Assembly (NCBI GenBank): GCA_964436635.1
Contig: CAYTDM010000008.1
Location: forward strand, 13,406-77,405
Length of the DNA stretch: 64,000 nucleotides
Source of the DNA: DASRQK01 sp964436635
Lineage (GTDB): Bacteria > Bacteroidota > Bacteroidia > Sphingobacteriales > Sphingobacteriaceae
Direction: 5' to 3'
Position 1 is the first letter of the stretch, and every line of letters begins with the position of its first letter. The notes under the pieces were generated by a model. It worked only from the letters and a program-made list of their open reading frames with translations, was not told where the DNA came from and did no database searches. Shown in pieces: positions 9,401 to 17,123 of this stretch. The position numbers were made by a program, and so were the translations under genes.

Positions 9401-10178
9401 ACAATTCCAGCCAACGAAGTCCAAACAAAAATAAACCAAACAGCAAAATAGACCACCAAGGGTAACCATTATTTGAAAGGGTTCTACAATAAATTGTCGC
9501 TAATATTAATAAAAATATAAACCCTAAAACCCAAAGAGTAAACTCAAATTTAGAATAGAATTGTTGTTGTAAAATGGGGTTTAATTTGACGGAAAATAAA
9601 AATTGACCATCTGAATTCCGCACATTATACACATTCCTATCATCGTAATTCGCAATTTCCAGATAATTGGACTTGATGATATCCGGAGAAAATAGGTTGA
9701 CTAAAAATTCGTTCGTTCGAGCATAATCATTCTTAATAGGAATGTAAAAGACCGCTGTATAGTTGTAGTCTTTATGAATAACGGAATGATACCACCCGTT
9801 ATTAATGTGCACGACTTGAAAGGATTGGGTTAGTCCTTTTGGAACGTTTGGAATAAAGCGCTCCGATGACCAAAACCGCAAATTATCATCTTCGAATGTA
9901 TAAACTAAGATGTTATTTTGGTCGGTTAAGTAAACGATTAATTCTTCAGCGTGCGCCCGTTGTTGATGATCTATTGACCACAACTTTGCCATATTGGTCG
10001 AATCGGAAACAAACTGATGAATGATTTGTTCCTTTTTTTGGAGGTTCGTTTCTAACAATGTTGCCTGTTTAATCAGAATTTCATTTTGATCAAACGTTAA
10101 ACGAACAGTGACTGCAGTTAAGAAAAAACTGACAGTCAAAATAATTAATAATACACTTGTTTTAAGTACAGTATTCAA
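6450..10178 (-). CDS. Large multipass NtrY-like sensor histidine kinase
   Basis: A 1242-residue membrane histidine kinase. It has an N-terminal helix (about 5-27), an extracytoplasmic region to about 210, a bundle of about eight helices (about 212-480), a second extracytoplasmic region, another helix, a third sensor segment and a final helix. Then come a HAMP region (about 955-1020) and the kinase core. The H-box is HEIKNPLTPLKLG (His1031), the N-box NNLLKNSIEAV (about 1145), G1 DNGDGI (about 1180) and G2 GTGLGLAF (about 1203). HEIKNPLTP is typical of NtrY-type kinases. The start is TTG at 10178: the frame has a TAA three codons upstream and no ATG before residue 62, which lies after the first helix. 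No response regulator is adjacent. Confidence 0.85.
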   Translation of the reverse strand: MNTVLKTSVLLIILTVSFFLTAVTVRLTFDQNEILIKQATLLETNLQKKEQIIHQFVSDSTNMAKLWSIDHQQRAHAEELIVYLTDQNNILVYTFEDDNLRFWSSERFIPNVPKGLTQSFQVVHINNGWYHSVIHKDYNYTAVFYIPIKNDYARTNEFLVNLFSPDIIKSNYLEIANYDDRNVYNVRNSDGQFLFSVKLNPILQQQFYSKFEFTLWVLGFIFLLILATIYCRTLSNNGYPWWSILLFGLFLFGLRWLELYYNWFAQNFQVDVFNPRYYASSNFFPNFGAFIINVLLFTWFLVFIYLTRKNLYLPTSKYPYVQATLYLMTITVCFYLSADFLSDVFKSLVKNSSINFDVTDMLNLDLYSWIGIFALCLGMLGLLFFIITTAYLSKDLTLPKKKYFVLQINFAVVLFGFLFFMGQLSIHFVLYAALVFLIFWFVRSGMRFTLAIGLWVLLLVATIVSQHQTEFQRQKREDAQKLAILKLEDVDDANALSLFLDMEQELIKDPSVLHYFKFYEKEAKESLTEYLKTIYFSGYLSSYDFSIDMFDNQMQPIGSSIGSNLEVYRDKVISGAIKVSENFYRTTSGIGNYQYFALFPFMNDGDLEGILLITLEYRSFSQYLSYPGVLGDHKINQSQSDLISGYSFAYYRGGALINQYGNYIYPVVDSMYSPLGIREFKKFGSDQGFSHIAYKPNQRTTIVLSKPQYGLWIQFVSLSFFFLIFLFFFVFVSQLLWITSELNKSNFNIRNFLWNFSIWSNNTLYSTRIQMFIVAAVIFTLIISGIITFTSLSTQYSKQQEEAISKSAWEIAKGLESQIIKQGVDISQEDKERFRSIAESNALDLNLYNTDGRLIFTTQPRIYDLKLKSEYIHPRALDHLGYYSRSQYIQKEQIGNLKYITAYSSINDESYEPIAFVSIPNYRSTIDFGKSMGSLLNTLINIYALVILVLGVFTVIVANRVTAPLQLVQRSLARTKIGKQNEPIFWRRNDEIGSLIREYNLMIAELEQSAQKIMESERESAWREMAQQIAHEIKNPLTPLKLGIQQLERSWNDQDPEFDQRFKRFKESFVEQIDSLSHIAKEFSDFAKMPDTRIQSLDLIEVIKHAVNVFDSYGNVQITFQMNFDETQHVLVEGDKDQLLRMFNNLLKNSIEAVPKKRKCLIEISISILEKHAFIEVKDNGDGISYEMRKKLFQPNFTTKSSGTGLGLAFVKRVVEGMNGQITYQTTLGMGTSFFIRIPITE

Positions 10179-10225
10179 TTTTAATTAATTAGCCTTTGCA
10201 ATATACAAAATGCCAATTAAATGAC

Positions 10226-11005
10226 CTAAAATTTGAAACCAAGAGATAGGCCGGTGCGAACATTGGCCCACGGACCACTTAAAGTAGAAGTTGCACCGTT
10301 TGCAGAAACCGTAGTATTGATCTCCACAAATGGGATATCAATTTCATTGACACGATCACGCACAGCATCTTGCCATTCTTGAGAAAGTGGTTGGCTGGAA
10401 ATCACCTCTAAATCCCCATTTGACCCCCCGTAAGAAGCCCCCAAGATCCACCAATCTAAATAAGCAGATTTACCTAATTTAAATTGTGTACCAAATAGCA
10501 CCCCTCCAGAAACACCTTTAATCGCACCATTTAGATTGAAATTCCTTGAAAACTCACCCTGATATTCCTCAGGAACACCTTCGCTATCTAACGTCACCGT
10601 AAAATTATCCAAGCTTAGCTGATAAGATGAATAATTCAAATAAGGCGCAATATAGAAACCTCTCGGCCCCTCTTTTTTGCCAAGATAAAAGCGAACTTCT
10701 GGAGTAAAACTGAAACGTTTAAAATCCAAAGATTGTAAATCATCTAATGATTGGGGATCATCATAATAAGTTTCAACCTGATTTTTTAGAAAATTTGAAA
10801 AAGAGGGCATGTAACTGCTGCTTACTGCAATTGAAATACGTTCATTCACCATTTTTTCAAATTGAACTCCATAGCTATTAAAGATCAAAGGAGTTAATTG
10901 AAGTTTCAACACGTTCCGATCGTAATCGGATTGAGCAAAACTTTGAAATGGCCATGAAAAAATGCCCATTAAAACGACTAACAAATAAACAGATAATTTT
11001 TTCAT
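10226..11005 (-). CDS. Outer membrane protein, DUF3575-like
   Basis: A 259-residue protein with a Sec signal (about 1-24, ending FAQS) and alternating beta-strand sequence typical of an 8-10-stranded outer-membrane barrel. The N-terminal VLKLQLTPLIFNSYGVQFEK block resembles DUF3575 or porin-family proteins of Bacteroidota, and it ends in an aromatic residue (LGFKF) as barrels do. It starts only 18 bases after sdhB on the same strand, so it is probably the last gene of the sdh transcript. No link between such a barrel and succinate oxidation is known to me. Confidence 0.6.
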   Translation of the reverse strand: MKKLSVYLLVVLMGIFSWPFQSFAQSDYDRNVLKLQLTPLIFNSYGVQFEKMVNERISIAVSSSYMPSFSNFLKNQVETYYDDPQSLDDLQSLDFKRFSFTPEVRFYLGKKEGPRGFYIAPYLNYSSYQLSLDNFTVTLDSEGVPEEYQGEFSRNFNLNGAIKGVSGGVLFGTQFKLGKSAYLDWWILGASYGGSNGDLEVISSQPLSQEWQDAVRDRVNEIDIPFVEINTTVSANGATSTLSGPWANVRTGLSLGFKF

Positions 11006-11023
11006 GGCCGGTTCGCTTACCGC

Positions 11024-11794
11024 TTAGTGCGGATCTTGTTGATGAAATATTTTGGCACCTAAAAACTCGCGATTTAAGCGCGCAATATTTGTTAATTTAA
11101 TTCCAACTGGACACTCTGCTTCGCATGCGCCGGTATTTGTACAACTTCCGAAACCTTCTTCCTCCATTTGAGCTACCATGGCTTGAGCACGCGCGTAACG
11201 CTCCGTTTGACCTTGTGGTAACAAAGCAAATTGAGATACCTTTGCAGACACAAACAACATAGCCGATGCGTTTTTACAAGCTGCCACACACGCTCCACAT
11301 CCAATACAAGTCGCAGACTCAAATGCTTCATCCGCCACAACTTTAGGAATTGGAATACTATTCGCATCTGGTACGCCACCTGTGTTTACATTTACGTATC
11401 CACCCGCTTGCTGAATGCGATCAAACGCTGTACGATCCACCGCTAAATCCTTAATAACCGGAAACGCTGCAGCTCTCCATGGCTCGATGACGATCGTTTG
11501 TCCATCATGAAAACTGCGCATATGTAACTGACAAGTCGTAGTTCCTTCTTTAGGACCATGTGGACGTCCGTTAATATGTAGTGAACACATTCCGCAAATG
11601 CCTTCTCTACAATCGTGGTCAAAGTGAATAGGGTCTTCGTTTTTACGAACCAATTCTTCATTTACCACATCTAACATTTCCAAGAATGACATATCTTGAG
11701 AAATATTTTTCGCTTCGTAAGTATAAAACTTACCTTTTGTATTTGTGTTTTTCTGACGCCAAACTTTCAACGTCAAATTCATGTTACCGCTCAT
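11024..11794 (-). CDS. sdhB: Succinate dehydrogenase/fumarate reductase iron-sulfur subunit
   Basis: Carries electrons from the FAD of SdhA to quinone through three Fe-S clusters. The 256-residue protein has the plant-type [2Fe-2S] cysteines (CREGICGMC with a later CQLH) and two ferredoxin-like blocks (CIGCGACVAACK and CTNTGACEAECP). The ferredoxin pattern fits the Bacteroidota SdhB/FrdB type. It lies 28 bases after sdhA and 18 bases before the outer membrane protein gene. An alternative ATG at codon 5 is possible. Confidence 0.95.
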   Translation of the reverse strand: MSGNMNLTLKVWRQKNTNTKGKFYTYEAKNISQDMSFLEMLDVVNEELVRKNEDPIHFDHDCREGICGMCSLHINGRPHGPKEGTTTCQLHMRSFHDGQTIVIEPWRAAAFPVIKDLAVDRTAFDRIQQAGGYVNVNTGGVPDANSIPIPKVVADEAFESATCIGCGACVAACKNASAMLFVSAKVSQFALLPQGQTERYARAQAMVAQMEEEGFGSCTNTGACEAECPVGIKLTNIARLNREFLGAKIFHQQDPH

Positions 11795-11822
11795 TTTGTT
11801 ATGATTTTAACCTGAATATCCC

Positions 11823-13754
11823 TTATTTATAGCTGCGTTGAGTCAACTTCACATTTTCGAATACGAGTTCCTCTTTGTGCAATACTTCTGGCTGATTATC
11901 TCCTTTGTATTCCCATGCAGCAACATACGTAAAGCGTTCGTCATCTCGTTTTGCTTCCCCTTCTTCAGTTTGACTTTCTACACGGAAGTGACCTCCACAA
12001 GATTCTTCACGATTTAATGCGTCATCGACCATTAATTCACCCAGTTCAAGGAAATCCGCTACGCGCCCAGCCTTTTCTAATGACTGATTCATTTCCTCGT
12101 TCTCACCTAAGACTTTCACATCTCTCCAAAACTCTTCTCGTAATTCTTGAATTAGGCCTTTTGCTTTGCGCAAACCTTCTGCAGATCTTGCCATTCCGCA
12201 ATACTCCCACATGATATGCCCTAACTTCTTATGAATATCGTCCACCGTTTTATTTCCTTTTAGTGATAATAAACGTTGAACTCGACCTTCTACTTCTTTA
12301 CGAGTAATCTCAAAATTAGGATGGTTTTTATCTACTTGAGCAAAACCTAAACCAGCTAAGTAATCTCCGACAGTGTACGGAATCACAAAATAACCGTCCG
12401 CCAATCCTTGCATCAATGCGGATGCTCCTAAACGATTCGCGCCGTGGTCAGAGAAATTACACTCACCTAAAGCATACAAGCCTGGAACAGTCGTCATTAA
12501 ATTATAGTCTACCCAAAGTCCGCCCATAGTATAGTGAACAGCAGGGTAAATACGCATAGGCTGCTTATAAGGGTTTTCATCTGTGATTTGATAATACATA
12601 TCAAACAAATTCCCATATTTTGCACGCACTGCATCTTCTCCTAAACGATTAATGGCATCTTCAAAATCCAAGTAAACAGCTACTCCAGATGCACCTACAC
12701 CACGTCCTTCGTCCACCACTTCTTTCGCGTTTCTGGAAGCCACATCACGAGGCACCAAGTTTCCGAAAGATGGATATTTACGCTCCAAGTAATAATCACG
12801 ATCTTCTTCTTTTATATCCGAGACCTTGATTTCACCTTTGCGTAATTTTTGAGCTAATTCAACAGTTTTTGGTACCCAAACACGACCATCATTTCTTAAT
12901 GATTCAGACATTAAGGTTAATTTTGATTGGTGGTCACCTGTAACTGGAATACAAGTAGGGTGAATTTGCGTATAACATGGGTTTCCAAAAAATGCTCCGC
13001 GTTTATGGGCTCTCCAAGCTGCGGTTACATTACATCCCATCGCATTCGTTGAAAGGAAGAAAACGTTTCCGTAACCACCTGTACACAACAAGACAGCATG
13101 ACCTGCATGCGATTCAATCGCACCGGTAACCATGTCTCTGGTAATAATACCTTTCGCATGCCCGTCAATCGTCACGACATCTAACATTTCATGGCGATTG
13201 AACATTTCTACCTTCCCGGTGTTAATTTGACGGTTTAATGCTGAATAAGCACCTAACAAAAGTTGTTGTCCAGTTTGCCCACGCGCATAAAATGTTCGTG
13301 AAACTTGCGCTCCACCAAATGAACGATTATCTAACAATCCTCCGTATTCACGAGCAAAAGGAACACCCTGTGCCACACATTGGTCAATAATATTGACCGA
13401 TACTTCAGCTAAGCGATACACGTTTGCTTCACGCGCACGGTAATCCCCCCCTTTAATAGTATCATAAAAAAGACGGTAAATACTATCTCCATCATTTTGG
13501 TAATTCTTCGCCGCATTGATCCCTCCTTGAGCCGCGATTGAGTGCGCTCTACGAGGACTATCTTGGTAGCAAAATGCTTTTACATTATACCCCAACTCCG
13601 CTAAAGAAGCAGCCGCAGATGCTCCTGCTAAACCAGTCCCAACAACAATAATGGTATATTTTCTCTTATTGGCTGGGTTGACCAATTTAAGGTTAAATTT
13701 ATGCTTCGACCATTTTTCGGCCAATGGACCCTCAGGTACTTTCGAATCTAACAT
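11823..13754 (-). CDS. sdhA: Succinate dehydrogenase/fumarate reductase flavoprotein subunit
   Basis: Catalytic FAD subunit of complex II, oxidising succinate to fumarate or the reverse, facing the cytoplasm. The frame extends to a TTG at 13760, but the ATG at 13754 (MLDSKVPEGP) is the better start, giving 643 residues, normal for this type. Visible motifs are the FAD-binding VVGTGLAGASAAASLAELG, the flavinylation block with RAHSIAAQGGINAAKN, the catalytic-site HPTCIP segment and HYTMGGLWVDYN. It starts 12 bases after the sdhC stop. Confidence 0.96.
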   Translation of the reverse strand: MLDSKVPEGPLAEKWSKHKFNLKLVNPANKRKYTIIVVGTGLAGASAAASLAELGYNVKAFCYQDSPRRAHSIAAQGGINAAKNYQNDGDSIYRLFYDTIKGGDYRAREANVYRLAEVSVNIIDQCVAQGVPFAREYGGLLDNRSFGGAQVSRTFYARGQTGQQLLLGAYSALNRQINTGKVEMFNRHEMLDVVTIDGHAKGIITRDMVTGAIESHAGHAVLLCTGGYGNVFFLSTNAMGCNVTAAWRAHKRGAFFGNPCYTQIHPTCIPVTGDHQSKLTLMSESLRNDGRVWVPKTVELAQKLRKGEIKVSDIKEEDRDYYLERKYPSFGNLVPRDVASRNAKEVVDEGRGVGASGVAVYLDFEDAINRLGEDAVRAKYGNLFDMYYQITDENPYKQPMRIYPAVHYTMGGLWVDYNLMTTVPGLYALGECNFSDHGANRLGASALMQGLADGYFVIPYTVGDYLAGLGFAQVDKNHPNFEITRKEVEGRVQRLLSLKGNKTVDDIHKKLGHIMWEYCGMARSAEGLRKAKGLIQELREEFWRDVKVLGENEEMNQSLEKAGRVADFLELGELMVDDALNREESCGGHFRVESQTEEGEAKRDDERFTYVAAWEYKGDNQPEVLHKEELVFENVKLTQRSYK

Positions 13755-13766
13755 ATCCAATACTTT

Positions 13767-14540
13767 TTACTTCGTGAAATAGAAATACAATGGCATCGCT
13801 GCGAATCCTGCTGGAATCAGCACTCCAAACACCCAAACTCCAATAAATTTAACGATAGGCGCATATTTTTTATGCGAGAATCCCAAGGTTTGGAACGCAC
13901 TCTTAAACCCATGTATTAAATGGAATCCCATCGCAGCCATTGCAACAACATACAAGACCACCCAATACCATTCTTGGAAAGTAAAGGCAACTTGTTTATA
14001 CAAATCTCTTGCTTTCGTCACTTCAACACCATTTTCTACATAAGTTACAAAATCTGTAAACTCTGCAGCGGTTAATTCTTTTGAAGTGCTTTGAAGCGTG
14101 TTCAAATCAGTGGTATATTCAACGTAAGGAACTTGGTCTTTGTGAAACTTATACCAGAAATGGTACATGTGAGTCGCGATAAAGACAAGTAAAATAGTTC
14201 CTAATAAACCCATATTTCTTGAGTTCCATGTGCTATTCGATGCGCCATCATAAGAAGCGTAACCTACCGGTCTTGCTTTCTTATTCACGATCGTTAACAC
14301 AAGTGCATAAACCGCATGCACGACAATCGACACATACAGCAAGTAAGAAACGATTTTAATGGGTGCAAAATGGGTCATGGTGTAAGCATACTCGTTGAAT
14401 GCTTTGCCACCATCATTATAAAACAATTGGAGGTTACCGACTAAATGCACGATTAAGAACATGCACAAAAATAGACCGGTCAGACTCATGATCAGTTTCT
14501 TCCCTATCGTAGAAGAAAACAGATTAATTCCTTTGCTCAT
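13767..14540 (-). CDS. sdhC: Succinate dehydrogenase cytochrome b subunit (b558 family)
   Basis: Single large diheme-type membrane anchor of complex II that takes electrons to menaquinone. The 257-residue protein has five hydrophobic helices. Likely heme-ligand histidines lie in LIVHLVGNL, VVHAVYAL, THMYHFW and LIHGFKSAF. This one-subunit anchor is typical of Bacteroidota and explains the absence of sdhD. It is first in sdhC-sdhA-sdhB. A -7 element (TAGATTTG) lies about 50 bases upstream, and a Fur/PerR-like palindrome lies about 103 bases upstream. Confidence 0.93.
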   Translation of the reverse strand: MSKGINLFSSTIGKKLIMSLTGLFLCMFLIVHLVGNLQLFYNDGGKAFNEYAYTMTHFAPIKIVSYLLYVSIVVHAVYALVLTIVNKKARPVGYASYDGASNSTWNSRNMGLLGTILLVFIATHMYHFWYKFHKDQVPYVEYTTDLNTLQSTSKELTAAEFTDFVTYVENGVEVTKARDLYKQVAFTFQEWYWVVLYVVAMAAMGFHLIHGFKSAFQTLGFSHKKYAPIVKFIGVWVFGVLIPAGFAAMPLYFYFTK

Positions 14541-14589
14541 TATCTATACAGATTAATCTACGTTGATGATTTACTTTAATTTTGGTAAG

Positions 14590-14597
14590 CAAATCTA
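14590..14597 (-). promoter_or_regulatory. -7 element (TAGATTTG) of the sdhCAB operon
   Basis: On the minus strand TAGATTTG matches TAnnTTTG about 50 bases before the sdhC ATG. A -33 TTG is not present at 19 nt (the nearest is at 25 nt), so the call rests on the -7 element and position. Confidence 0.45.
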
Positions 14598-14642
14598 CCA
14601 ATTGATTCTATATAGTTAAAAACAAACTTGAAAAATAATCAA

Positions 14643-14659
14643 TTTAGAATAATTCTAAG
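14643..14659. promoter_or_regulatory. Fur/PerR-like 7-1-7 palindrome upstream of sdhCAB
   Basis: TTAGAAT-A-ATTCTAA (14644-14658) is a perfect 7-1-7 inverted repeat. It differs from the PerR box TTATAATnATTATAA by one symmetric base, and it has the 7-1-7 geometry of Fur boxes. A close relative, TTTAGACCAATTCTAAA, lies upstream of the TonB receptor gene (28976-28992). Both operons are iron-linked. Binding is inferred. Confidence 0.5.
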
Positions 14660-14693
14660 TTGTAGACATGGGTTTAACTCCCATCCCTACAAC
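14659..14693. other. Stem-loop with tRNA acceptor/T-arm-like shape (possible terminator)
   Basis: A 7-bp stem GTTGTAG/CTACAAC encloses a 2-nt by 2-nt internal loop (AC/CC), a 5-bp stem ATGGG/CCCAT and a 7-nt loop TTTAACT. The 7-bp plus 5-bp layout with a 7-nt loop mimics a tRNA acceptor plus T-arm, without D or anticodon arms. On the plus strand TTTTT follows directly. On the minus strand, where the flanking genes lie, the run after the stem is only weakly T-rich, so a terminator for the gene ending at 14726 is possible but not clear-cut. Confidence 0.5.
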
Positions 14694-14725
14694 TTTTTAA
14701 ATAGAATTTTAGCTTACCTGGGTGG

Positions 14726-15328
14726 TTAGAACAATCGCAGCCCTAATCCGACAGACCAGCCTTTAAACTTTTGCTCTGGTGCATTGTCTTTTGACAAACT
14801 ATTCATGCCATGCTCGTAGCGAACATCTGCCCTAAGTTTACCGATATCCAAACCTACCCCTCCAACGAGTGCCACCGCAGAGTTCTTATACGCATCGGTG
14901 TCGATTACTTGGGACAATGCGTCTCCTACATTTTTATCTACTACAAAAGAGAATAGCGGTCCTGCTTGAAACCGTACTCCAACTGGTCCCAATCCTACGC
15001 GCGACCCTAATAATAAAGGCACATCCACAGAGGTAAAATTGACATCTGCCTTTACATCACCATTATTAAAATCAAATTTAGCTTCAGAAGATTTGCCAGT
15101 AAAATAAACTTCTGGCTGAACATGAATAAGTCCACCAAATCGAGCCCAAACGCCCGCTTGATATCCTGTTTTGTTTTCAGAAGACAACCAACGATTATCA
15201 TCGGATCTCAATTGGGAAAAATTTAGCGCTCCCTTTAATCCAAATTGGAAAATTCCTTGAGCGTTGGAAATCATCATTCCAGACCCAAAAAACAACACCA
15301 CTAATAAAATCTTTTTAAATGCTTTCAT
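14726..15328 (-). CDS. Small outer membrane beta-barrel protein (PorT/OMP_b-brl family)
   Basis: A 200-residue protein with a signal peptide (about 1-23, ending SNAQG). Its barrel-like sequence starts FQFGLKGALNFSQL and ends GWSVGLGLRLF, as in the outer-membrane beta-barrel family 2 (often named PorT family) of Bacteroidota. These names are domain-based and do not imply a secretion role. It is a single gene with sdhC downstream after a 185-base gap that holds a hairpin and a palindrome. Function unknown. Confidence 0.7.
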   Translation of the reverse strand: MKAFKKILLVVLFFGSGMMISNAQGIFQFGLKGALNFSQLRSDDNRWLSSENKTGYQAGVWARFGGLIHVQPEVYFTGKSSEAKFDFNNGDVKADVNFTSVDVPLLLGSRVGLGPVGVRFQAGPLFSFVVDKNVGDALSQVIDTDAYKNSAVALVGGVGLDIGKLRADVRYEHGMNSLSKDNAPEQKFKGWSVGLGLRLF

Positions 15329-15364
15329 AATAAATGAATTAACTTGTAAACGAATATCAATACC

Positions 15365-16990
15365 TTATTTAATACCTGATTTTTGATTTGAATCGGTCAA
15401 ATTTCGAGCCAAACGCTGCATTTCTATTTGGTCCTTGACCACGATAGCCAGATAATCAGAAGGCTTACTTTCGTTCTTAATTCGATCAATGGCAGTCACG
15501 ACATACACATAAGCTCCATCAGGTCGGGTTTGTGAGTCGGTATAACTACGTTGCTTCGCAGCATATGAAATGTGTAAGATATTCTTTGGATCCTCTAAAT
15601 TAATCTCCTCCCCTTTATTAAAGCGATAAATCACATAACCATATACCGGTTCACCATCTCCAGCCAATAGAGGCTCTTCCCACTCTAAGAACATTCCTTT
15701 TCCCTCTTGAATTGCTTGTGCAGCCACCCATTTTGGAGAATTAGGAGGAATGCTATCCAGCCAAGGCATGTTTGGTGGTAATGACTTAAACTTATATAAA
15801 TCATATTGCAAGGAATCGCGAATACCGGCCAAGTTTTGGACAATGGATTTAGAACTATAAAACACGCTCCCATTGCTTTCTGGTGTCTTTCTCAAATAGC
15901 GTATTTGATCCGGAATTTGACTCCTGTTTTTCCAACCTTCGCTGTTATTATTTGCCCTATATGAAGCATGCCCAATGTACAAATGCCTACCGTTTGCATT
16001 CATGCTCCACCAATCCACTAATTTTTCATAAGGCGCCGCTCGATAATAAAAAGGAAAATACAGTTGGGGCGTCACATAATCTACCCAACCTTCTTGGGTC
16101 CACTTTAACGCATCAGCATACAGTTGACGGTAGCCACTAAACCCATTGCTCTCAGAGCCTTGCGGATGATGTTGTTGGTTATCCCAAATACCAAATGGAC
16201 TGATTCCAAAACGCACATGTCTTTTTTCTGCACGAATCTTCTCGGACAATTCCCTCACCAATTCATTTACATTATTTCTTCTCCAATCTGCTACCTGAGA
16301 AAACCCTTCCCCATATTTCTTAAATGTTGCCGCATCAGGAATCGGCTTATTACCATCTGGATATGGATAAAAATAATCATCAAAATGCACCCCATCGATG
16401 TCATAATTTTTCACTACCTCCATAATGATGTCAATGATGTATGCCCTCACTTCAGGAATGCCCGGATTGAACCATTTTTTTCCCCCATAACTAAAGAACC
16501 ATTCCGGCTTTTTTCTGGTAATATGATCTGCACTCACATTCGCTTGAACCAAATCAAATGTAGCACGGTAAGGATTAAACCAGGGATGCAATTCCATGCC
16601 TCGTTTGTGCGACTCTTCGATCGCAAATTCCAATGGATCATAAAAAGGCTGAGGCGCTTGGCCCTGTTTACCCATTAAAAACCGACTCCACGGCTCCTGG
16701 CCTTTCCCATAAAATGCATCTGCGGAAGGACGAATCTGCAAATAAATCGCATTCATCCCTGCACGTTGATGGTTATCAAGAATAGCGATTAATTCTTCTT
16801 TTTGCTTCGCAACCGACAAACCAGCTCTTGATGGCCAATCGATATTCGCGACAGTTGCAATCCAAACTCCCCGTAATTCCCGTTTAGGATGTGAATGATT
16901 TTCAATGGCTTGCGCAAACAACATTTGGCTACCACAAAGACCTATCCAAACGATTAGGCTTAACAATATATTTTTACTCATTTTTTCCAT
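15365..16990 (-). CDS. Secreted GHL10 (DUF187/YngK-like) glycoside hydrolase
   Basis: A 541-residue exported protein with a Sec signal (about 1-27, LFAQA). Residues about 35-350 form a TIM-barrel glycosyl-hydrolase-like 10 domain: it opens with ELRGVWIATVANIDWPS and contains MNAIYLQIRPSADAFY, HPWFNPYRA and DIDGVHFDDYFYP. A fibronectin-III-like C-terminal domain follows (about 415-515). Relatives are predicted to act on cell-wall or surface glycans; the substrate is unknown. It is monocistronic. A second ATG at codon 4 is possible. After the stop, GGTATT recurs at a 12-nt distance. Confidence 0.8.
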   Translation of the reverse strand: MEKMSKNILLSLIVWIGLCGSQMLFAQAIENHSHPKRELRGVWIATVANIDWPSRAGLSVAKQKEELIAILDNHQRAGMNAIYLQIRPSADAFYGKGQEPWSRFLMGKQGQAPQPFYDPLEFAIEESHKRGMELHPWFNPYRATFDLVQANVSADHITRKKPEWFFSYGGKKWFNPGIPEVRAYIIDIIMEVVKNYDIDGVHFDDYFYPYPDGNKPIPDAATFKKYGEGFSQVADWRRNNVNELVRELSEKIRAEKRHVRFGISPFGIWDNQQHHPQGSESNGFSGYRQLYADALKWTQEGWVDYVTPQLYFPFYYRAAPYEKLVDWWSMNANGRHLYIGHASYRANNNSEGWKNRSQIPDQIRYLRKTPESNGSVFYSSKSIVQNLAGIRDSLQYDLYKFKSLPPNMPWLDSIPPNSPKWVAAQAIQEGKGMFLEWEEPLLAGDGEPVYGYVIYRFNKGEEINLEDPKNILHISYAAKQRSYTDSQTRPDGAYVYVVTAIDRIKNESKPSDYLAIVVKDQIEMQRLARNLTDSNQKSGIK

Positions 16991-17078
16991 CTTCCTGATT
17001 CAAAATCATTCCATCGGTAAAATTACGAAACAATCTCGAATAGTCATGTAATCAATTTTTAATGCGTGATATTTGGCT

Positions 17079-17086
17079 TATATTTG
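17079..17086 (+). promoter_or_regulatory. -7 element (TATATTTG) for sdaA
   Basis: TATATTTG fits TAnnTTTG, 38 bases before the chosen ATG at 17124. Its position would put the upstream TTG (17073) before the transcript start, which supports the downstream ATG as the true start. Confidence 0.5.
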
Positions 17087-17123
17087 TAAGGAAGGAAACC
17101 ATTTCCGCATAAAACTATTTGTG

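Noticed and set aside
14659..14693. Integron attC site
   Set aside because: GTT...AAC core-like ends are in the wrong order for attC and no integrase or cassette is present.
14659..14693. Functional tRNA gene
   Set aside because: Only acceptor- and T-arm-like parts exist; there are no D or anticodon arms.
16124..16678. 184-codon open frame on the plus strand
   Set aside because: Antisense to the GHL10 hydrolase core; no family features, no promoter.
17073..17123. Upstream TTG start for sdaA
   Set aside because: The extension is not family-like and lies upstream of or over the probable promoter.
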